Part shown: piece after piece, positions 6,202 to 10,392 of the stretch
Position numbering within the stretch: the first letter of the stretch is position 1
Layout: every line of letters starts with the position of its first letter
Origin: an uncultured Faecalibacterium sp.
GTDB taxonomy: Bacteria; Bacillota; Clostridia; Oscillospirales; Ruminococcaceae
Assembly: GCA_900540455.1 (NCBI GenBank)
Contig: UQGD01000050.1
Span: forward strand, 1 to 10,392
Length of the DNA: 10,392 nucleotides
Direction: 5' to 3'
Notes under the pieces: model-generated
Told to the model about the DNA's origin: nothing
Database searches by the model: none
Seen by the model: the letters and a program-made list of their open reading frames with translations, nothing else
Position numbers and translations under genes: made by a program

Positions 6202-7047
6202 GTGAAGATCAAGATCACCGCCGACAGCACCTGCGACCTGAGCGCTCAACTGGTACAGCAGTGGGACATCGCCCTGATGCCCATGCACATCCTGATGGGA
6301 GAACAGATCCTGCTGGACGGTGTCACCGTCCACCCTGCCGATGTATTTGCTCATGTACAGGCAGGCGGCAAAATGTCCACCTCTGCAGCGGCAAACCTGG
6401 TGGAATATGCAGAGTTCTTTGCTCCCTTTTCCTCTGAGTATGACGCGGTGATCCATATCTCGGTCAGCTCCAAATTATCCTCCTGCTACCAGAACGCTTG
6501 TCTGGCGGCGGGTCAGTACGAAAACGTGACCGTCATCGACAGCCAGAACATCTGCACCGGACAGGGTTATCTGGTGCTGCGGGCCGCCCAGTGGGCCGCC
6601 GAAGGGCTGGAACCGGCACAGATCGCCGCACAGCTGGAGGATCTTGTCCCCCGCATCGAGCTGAGCTTTGTGCTGGATCAGCTGGAGTACATGGCAAAAA
6701 GCGGACGCTGCTCCGGCGTGCTGGCTTTTGGCGCCAACCTTTTGCACATCCGTCCCAGCCTGGCTGTCCAGCAGGGTGAGCTGAAGGTGGTCAAAAAATA
6801 CCGGGGCAGCCTGCCCGCCTGCGTCACCCGCTACATGGCAGACCAGCTGTCTGACCGGCAGGACATCGACAACAGCCTGGTGTTCATCTCCTCCTGCCTG
6901 CCCCAGGAAGGCTGCCTGGAGGCCGTGCGGGACGGCCTGGCCCAGTATGGTCAATTTGCGCAGACGCTGGAGACCGACATCGGCACCACCATTGGCGGGT
7001 ACTCCGGCCCCGGCACCATCGGCATCGTGTTCGCACGCAAAAAATAA
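6202..7047 (+). CDS. DegV family protein, probable fatty-acid-binding FakB-type protein
   Basis: DegV/FakB proteins bind a long-chain fatty acid and present it to the kinase FakA for phosphorylation, feeding exogenous fatty acids into phospholipid. This 281-residue protein has the family length and motifs: N-terminal ITADSTCDL (5-13), MSTSAA (58-63) at the position of the family Thr-Ser lipid-carboxylate motif, SVSSKLSS (87-94), VIDSQN (111-116), MAKSGRCSG (164-172), IRPSL (183-187) and GYSGPGTIGIVF (266-277). The start is GTG, supported by AAGGA eight bases upstream and the lack of an in-frame ATG nearby. At the C-terminal signature many relatives have His-x-Gly-Pro-Gly; here the His place is Tyr267. 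No fakA is in the window. Family call is firm, the particular ligand is unknown. Confidence 0.92.
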   Translation: MKIKITADSTCDLSAQLVQQWDIALMPMHILMGEQILLDGVTVHPADVFAHVQAGGKMSTSAAANLVEYAEFFAPFSSEYDAVIHISVSSKLSSCYQNACLAAGQYENVTVIDSQNICTGQGYLVLRAAQWAAEGLEPAQIAAQLEDLVPRIELSFVLDQLEYMAKSGRCSGVLAFGANLLHIRPSLAVQQGELKVVKKYRGSLPACVTRYMADQLSDRQDIDNSLVFISSCLPQEGCLEAVRDGLAQYGQFAQTLETDIGTTIGGYSGPGTIGIVFARKK

Positions 7048-7078
7048 GGCGCCGTCCCCCCTGGGACAGCGCTCCCTA

Positions 7079-7118
7079 CAGAAAAAGGCAGGCCCCTGAT
7101 GGGGTCTGCCTTTTTCTG
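7079..7118. terminator. strong near-symmetrical terminator after degV
   Basis: The arms CAGAAAAAGGCAG and CTGCCTTTTTCTG pair, extended inward by G-U and CCCC/GGGG pairs around a TGAT loop. The T-run is inside the stem on both strands. A smaller hairpin (GCGC-GTCCC / GGGAC-GCGC, 7049-7072) precedes it directly after the degV stop. It can serve degV and perhaps the minus-strand kinase operon. Confidence 0.85.
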
Positions 7119-7228
7119 CAAGAAGGAATTTATGAAAGGAGGAGACCACCTTATCAAAGAAGCCGAATACGGGGCGCTGCTTGGGGTCGTTGGTCAGCAC
7201 GCTCTGACCGCTGCGGGCAACAGCATTT
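7119..7228 (-). pseudogene. possible remnant of a protein gene, reading toward the terminator
   Basis: Between the histidine kinase stop and the terminator the minus strand reads as an open, coding-like frame with C/G-rich third positions, including SGQSVLTNDPKQRPVFGFFD and then KVVSSFHKFLL. There is no start or ribosome binding site; the frame simply begins beyond the kinase stop and runs into the terminator. The NDPKQRP stretch reminds me of loops in sodium/sugar-type membrane symporters, but I cannot name the family. It may be a truncated gene tail left by a rearrangement, or chance. A plus-strand frame from the ATG at 7132 (preceded by AAGAAGGA) is the alternative, but it runs on antisense into the kinase. 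Confidence 0.25.
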
Positions 7229-8611
7229 CTATGCTTCTTTTGGCGTATCCTCTGCGGTCAGCCATAGCTCGGCGCAGGCCCCGGACAGGGTATTCCGCAA
7301 TACCAGCCGTCCGCCGTGCGCCTGCGCCACCTGGCGTGCAAAATACAGTCCCAAACCCTGGTGGGACGGATCTGTGCGGGAGGCTTCGGTGTACAAGAAC
7401 TCCCCCGCCCGCACCAGCGCCTCCGGGGTAAAGCCGGGACCGCCGTCCTCCACCCAGAACACCAGGTGTTTTTCTTCCCGGCGCAGGCCCAAAGTCAGCT
7501 GTCCCCCCCTTGGGGTATGACGCACCCCATTATCCAGCAGGTTTTCCACCGCCCGGCACAGCTCTGCCTCGGACGCACACAACCTGCCCTGCCAATCCTC
7601 CTGCAAGCAGAACTTTACCCCGGCCGGTGTACACAGCCCCCGGCCGGTTTGCGCCAAGGTACACAGCAAGGCATGGCTGTCCACCTTTTTCCGGGCGGAC
7701 GATGGGGCGCTGGCCGCCCGCAGAGCCTCCAGATACAGCCCCGCCCGCTGCGCCCCCCGCAGGATCGCCTGGGTCTGCTCTTGCTGGGGCGGGGTAAGCG
7801 CATCCTCTGCCAACAGCTCCGCATTGCCCTGGATGATGCTGAGCGGCGTCTTGAGGTCATGGGCCAGCGCCGCCACCTGCCCGGCCCGCTGCTGCTCCAT
7901 CCGCCACTGCGCCTGCAGGCTGTCGGTCAGCTGACTGCCCATCTGCTGCAAAGCCCCCAGCGCCTGGGCATACTCCCGCACTCTGGCGCCGGTAAAGGCC
8001 GCAGCGTCCAGCTGCTGGGCCGCCACCTGGCGAGAGGCTTCGGTCAAACGGGCCGTTTCTGCGGACAAGAACCGCCCGGCCCGGCGGGTACACAGAGCGA
8101 TGACCCCTGCCAGCAGCAGCAGACCCAACGCACAATGCATCGTTTGCAGATCCGGCAGCCGCTCCCGCAGCGCAGGGTCCGCATAGGGCATTGCATAGTC
8201 AAATTGAAACAGGCATACGCCGCCCTCTGCCAGGTCCGCCCGCAAATAGTACTGGGCATACCCCCACCGGGGAGAGGTCTGGCCATGCCAGTATTCCATA
8301 GCCCTCTGCAAATGTTTTTCATCCATATTTGAATACTGCGGCTGGGCACTGTCCTCCCCAGCAAAGACAACATACCGGCACAGCGGGTCCAGTTCTGCCT
8401 GGGTCACCTGCTCAGCGGTCAGGGCCGACACCTGCTGCACCGCCCGGGTGCAGGCCGCGGCCGCCGCATTGGCCGGCAGGGCGATCCCCGTCCAGATCAG
8501 CGCCAGCAGGCAGGTCACCCACATCACCGCCGTCAGCAGGCAAAAGACCGCACACTGGACAAGATATCCCAGCAGCACGCCCCGCAGCGAGATCAGTCGT
8601 CGGTTTTCCAT
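7229..8611 (-). CDS. two-component sensor histidine kinase
   Basis: This is a membrane-bound histidine kinase of 460 residues. One transmembrane segment lies near 14-45 and a second near 157-175, enclosing an extracytoplasmic sensor region of about 110 residues with no family I recognise. A HAMP-like linker follows. The dimerisation box is AALAHDLKTPLS (247-258) with phospho-acceptor His251, and the ATPase domain has the N box ENLLDNGVRHTP (356-367), G1 VEDGGPG (387-393) and G2 GLGLYFAR (419-426). All catalytic motifs are intact. The ATG at 8611 overlaps the end of the response regulator by 19 bases; an in-frame GTG at 8629 would add six residues and is a weaker choice. The HDLKTPL box is typical of kinases paired with OmpR-type regulators. 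The signal is unknown. Confidence 0.93.
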   Translation of the reverse strand: MENRRLISLRGVLLGYLVQCAVFCLLTAVMWVTCLLALIWTGIALPANAAAAACTRAVQQVSALTAEQVTQAELDPLCRYVVFAGEDSAQPQYSNMDEKHLQRAMEYWHGQTSPRWGYAQYYLRADLAEGGVCLFQFDYAMPYADPALRERLPDLQTMHCALGLLLLAGVIALCTRRAGRFLSAETARLTEASRQVAAQQLDAAAFTGARVREYAQALGALQQMGSQLTDSLQAQWRMEQQRAGQVAALAHDLKTPLSIIQGNAELLAEDALTPPQQEQTQAILRGAQRAGLYLEALRAASAPSSARKKVDSHALLCTLAQTGRGLCTPAGVKFCLQEDWQGRLCASEAELCRAVENLLDNGVRHTPRGGQLTLGLRREEKHLVFWVEDGGPGFTPEALVRAGEFLYTEASRTDPSHQGLGLYFARQVAQAHGGRLVLRNTLSGACAELWLTAEDTPKEA

Positions 8612-9273
8612 CGGTAGCCCACCCCCCACACGGTTTTCAGGATCTCGTCCGGGTCCGGCGCACCCGCCTGGCGCAGCTTGGCCCGGATATTTTTGACGTG
8701 CTGGGTAACGGCCGTCTCATCGGCTGTGCCATCGTACCCAAACACGGCCTCGTAGATCTGTTCCTTGCTGAAAGTCTGCCCTGCGTGCAGTGCCAGATGC
8801 TCGCATATCCCATATTCCGACCGGGTCAGATGCAGCAGCACCCCGGCCCAGGCGGCGGTCTTGCCCATCAGGTCAAACCCCACCCCGCCCCGCAGGATGC
8901 GCTGGGTAGGGACACGGTTTTGGCGGCGCAGATGCGCCCCCACCCGCGCCCGAAGTTCTGCCAGCCGGAAGGGTTTGTACAGGTAGTCGTCCGCTCCAAG
9001 GCCCAGCCCTTCCAGCAGCGCAGCTTCTTCCGTGCGTGCCGTTAAAAACAAGATTGGGGCATCGGTCAGATCCCGGATGCGGCGGCATACTGCAAACCCG
9101 TCCTCCTCCGGCATCATGACATCCAACAAGATGCAGTCGGCCCAGCGGCACAAAGCCTCATCCACCTCTCTGCCGGAGCACCGGACCGCCACCTGATGGC
9201 CATCCCTCTCCAATGCTGTCTGCACCAAACGGCAAAGATCCGGATCATCGTCCACTGCAAGAATATGAGGCAT
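8593..9273 (-). CDS. OmpR/PhoB-family response regulator
   Basis: The 226-residue transcription factor has an N-terminal receiver domain (1 to about 118) with acidic pocket D8-D9, phospho-acceptor D51 in LLDVMMPEEDG, T78 and K100 in YKPF. A C-terminal winged helix (about 125-226) ends in the typical VTQHVKNIRAKLR and TVWGVGYRW segments. It should be phosphorylated by the downstream kinase and bind direct repeats at target promoters. The ATG at 9273 is set by AAGGAGG about ten bases upstream. It lies 15 bases after the traX stop codon and overlaps the kinase start, so all three are likely co-transcribed. Regulators of this shape often control cell-envelope or antimicrobial-peptide responses, but no target is evident here beyond possible autoregulation of the operon. 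Confidence 0.95.
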   Translation of the reverse strand: MPHILAVDDDPDLCRLVQTALERDGHQVAVRCSGREVDEALCRWADCILLDVMMPEEDGFAVCRRIRDLTDAPILFLTARTEEAALLEGLGLGADDYLYKPFRLAELRARVGAHLRRQNRVPTQRILRGGVGFDLMGKTAAWAGVLLHLTRSEYGICEHLALHAGQTFSKEQIYEAVFGYDGTADETAVTQHVKNIRAKLRQAGAPDPDEILKTVWGVGYRWKTDD

Positions 9274-9288
9274 AGGGGTCCCCCCTCC

Positions 9289-10149
9289 TTAGAACCAAGC
9301 GTTATACACAAGGCAGGACAAACCATACAGCAGATATACATGGGCCGGGTAGAACCAGTAGAAAAACGCTTTATGCCCGCTGCCCCGCTGGCCGTTGTAC
9401 AGCAGCATCAGCACCACAGCTCCGATCTCCATCCACTCGTAGTAGGTCGTCAGCATCTGGACCGGCGCAAACCCCGGCTGGCTGCGCAGCATCATCCACA
9501 GCCACACAAAATCCCACAAAAAGCTGTTTACGGCCCAGACTATCACCTGCAATACCCGGCGCTCCCGCAGCAGATACAGCAGTACGCCGCCCAGCAGAAA
9601 GCCCCATCCGCCATCCGTAATGCCGGACCACATCGGCAGTGGGCTGGTAATAAGAAATGCCACGATCGAAGAACCCGCCGGCTGTTGAGAGATCTGCGGC
9701 ACCGCCACCAGAAGCGCCGATACCACAAACGGCCACAGAAAAACGCCCAGGATCGCAGCTGCGCCCCGGACATATCGTTTTGCCCGCAGCCAGTCGATCC
9801 CCTGCCAAACGATGCAGAGCAGCGTCAGCGCCTGGAAGATCGCATTTTGCGGATAAAATCCGTCGCCCCGGCGCAGCAGCCCCCCGTACATCATAAAGAA
9901 CTCAATGGCTGCCATGCCGGCTCCAATGGCCCAAATGCGCAGAAAATAGCGCTTTCGGTCATGGGTATGGGCAAAGCCCTCCACTGTACAAAACAAAAAC
10001 AGCGGCGCACTGAGACGCCCCAGCATACTGAACAGCTCTGGCACCACACCGGTAAATGCAAAAAAGTAATGGATGTGGTCCAGCAGCATCAAGACCAGTG
10101 CGATGCTTTTCAACGTCGTGCAGGAAAATCTGGTTTTGGGTAAAGACAT
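9289..10149 (-). CDS. TraX family membrane protein (putative acyltransferase)
   Basis: The protein is 286 residues, strongly hydrophobic, with about eight membrane segments. Family signatures are LKSIALVLMLLDHIHYF (13-29), GRLSAPLFLF with EGFAHTHDRKRYFLR (44-71), and near the C-terminus NGQRG followed by HKAFFYWFYPAHVYLL (252-274). The family is named after F-plasmid TraX, which acetylates pilin. Chromosomal relatives in Firmicutes are polytopic proteins of unknown substrate, so acyl transfer to a surface or secreted molecule is inference. Two ATGs sit side by side; 10149 is used because it is six bases from AAGGAG, while 10152 would be only three. It is first in an operon with a two-component system, which may regulate it. 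No conjugation genes surround it, so a role in conjugation is unlikely. Confidence 0.88.
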   Translation of the reverse strand: MSLPKTRFSCTTLKSIALVLMLLDHIHYFFAFTGVVPELFSMLGRLSAPLFLFCTVEGFAHTHDRKRYFLRIWAIGAGMAAIEFFMMYGGLLRRGDGFYPQNAIFQALTLLCIVWQGIDWLRAKRYVRGAAAILGVFLWPFVVSALLVAVPQISQQPAGSSIVAFLITSPLPMWSGITDGGWGFLLGGVLLYLLRERRVLQVIVWAVNSFLWDFVWLWMMLRSQPGFAPVQMLTTYYEWMEIGAVVLMLLYNGQRGSGHKAFFYWFYPAHVYLLYGLSCLVYNAWF

Positions 10150-10240
10150 CATGTTCTCCTTTCTTCTTCCCGGATGTTCAACCGCTGTCAGTATACGCGC
10201 AAATTATGTAGAAAGGATAAGTATTCGCATTTTTTTCTTT

Positions 10241-10270
10241 ATTATAATCCCCGGTTCCATGCCTGCACAA
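10241..10270 (-). promoter_or_regulatory. predicted promoter of the traX / two-component operon
   Basis: On the minus strand TTGTGC (10270-10265), an 18-base spacer and consensus TATAAT (10246-10241) form a good vegetative promoter. The leader would be about 85 bases. A second, poorer candidate is TTATCC (10220-10215), 19 bases before TATACT (10195-10190). Confidence 0.6.
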
Positions 10271-10304
10271 GAGCGCTGCTGCATATTTTATTTTTGCATA
10301 CAGC

Positions 10305-10336
10305 AAAAGCCCCCGAGGAAAATCCTCAGGGGCTTT
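10305..10336 (-). terminator. terminator of the rRNA operon
   Basis: A 13-bp stem (AAAGCCCC, a T-G wobble, GAGG, paired with CCTC and GGGGCTTT) closes an ATTTT loop. It is followed on the minus strand by TTTTG and lies directly after the 5S rRNA 3' end. Confidence 0.85.
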
Positions 10337-10340
10337 GATT

Positions 10341-10392
10341 CAAGTCGGCGTCTACCTATTTTCACAAGCCGTCTCCAGCTAACTATCTTCGG
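10341..10392 (-). rRNA. rrf: 5S ribosomal RNA, 3' part, cut by the window edge
   Basis: The minus strand reads CCGAAGATAGTTAGCTGG, then GAGACGGCTTGTGAAAATAG and GTAGACGCCGACTT. This follows the 3' half of bacterial 5S rRNA: the CCGAuGgUAGU segment, the helix IV hairpin, the GUGAgAgUAGG loop E strand, and the GACGCCG start of the closing helix, as in Bacillus 5S. Roughly the last 50 bases are present; the rest lies to the right. The exact mature end is uncertain by a few bases. It implies that an rRNA operon ends here, transcribed toward the window. Confidence 0.82.

Noticed and set aside
5882..6205. Plus-strand open frame before degV
   Set aside because: It spans the 6040-6073 terminator and the degV promoter region and shows no domain or ribosome binding site.
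9196..10143. Long plus-strand open frame opposite traX
   Set aside because: Its translation is rich in His, Gln and Pro with no recognisable domain, while the minus strand encodes a clear TraX-family protein.
9289..10149. TraX as evidence of a conjugative element
   Set aside because: No relaxase, type IV secretion, integrase or attachment site is seen, and the neighbours are an rRNA operon and a two-component system; chromosomal TraX relatives are common.

Overview
The window looks like chromosomal DNA of a GC-rich member of the Clostridia, most likely the Faecalibacterium / Gemmiger / Subdoligranulum group. This is an inference from three things: strong AGGAGG-type ribosome binding sites combined with high G+C and strong C/G third-position bias; a Firmicute-style 5S rRNA 3' end at the right edge; and a GC-rich palindromic repeat at the left edge like those I remember from that group. 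No database was consulted.

Left third (about 200-4330): a vitamin B5 to coenzyme A block. On the minus strand lie a type III pantothenate kinase (coaX), a Gfo/Idh/MocA oxidoreductase whose start overlaps the coaX stop (ATGA), and, 150 bases further on, an ECF-transporter S component ending at a strong terminator. Diverging from coaX on the plus strand is coaBC (phosphopantothenoylcysteine synthetase/decarboxylase). The simplest reading is import of pantothenate (S component), phosphorylation (CoaX), then cysteine addition and decarboxylation (CoaBC). Only the pantothenate specificity of the S component is guessed from context.

Middle (4290-7120): coaBC converges on murC (UDP-N-acetylmuramate-L-alanine ligase, minus) through a shared 17-bp-stem terminator. 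murC diverges from a degV/fakB-like fatty-acid-binding protein gene (plus, GTG start). The 470-base murC-degV gap has no convincing protein gene. It holds the murC promoter, a GC-rich island that folds behind a long-range helix and is followed by a terminator, and a 7-bp inverted repeat before a likely degV promoter. degV ends at a strong, almost symmetrical terminator.

Right third (7120-10392): a minus-strand operon of a TraX-family membrane protein, an OmpR/PhoB-type response regulator and a sensor histidine kinase, packed tightly (the traX stop codon lies next to the regulator's ribosome binding site, and the kinase start overlaps the regulator's end). It begins just downstream of the 3' end of a 5S rRNA gene that is cut by the right edge; a terminator and a good promoter separate the rRNA from traX.

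Most of the window is ordinary core metabolism. No CRISPR array, phage, transposase or defence system is visible. The points most worth checking are a sequence shared by the leaders of the S component and coaX, the structured island before degV, the unexplained oxidoreductase coupled to coaX, and a possible gene remnant between degV and the kinase.
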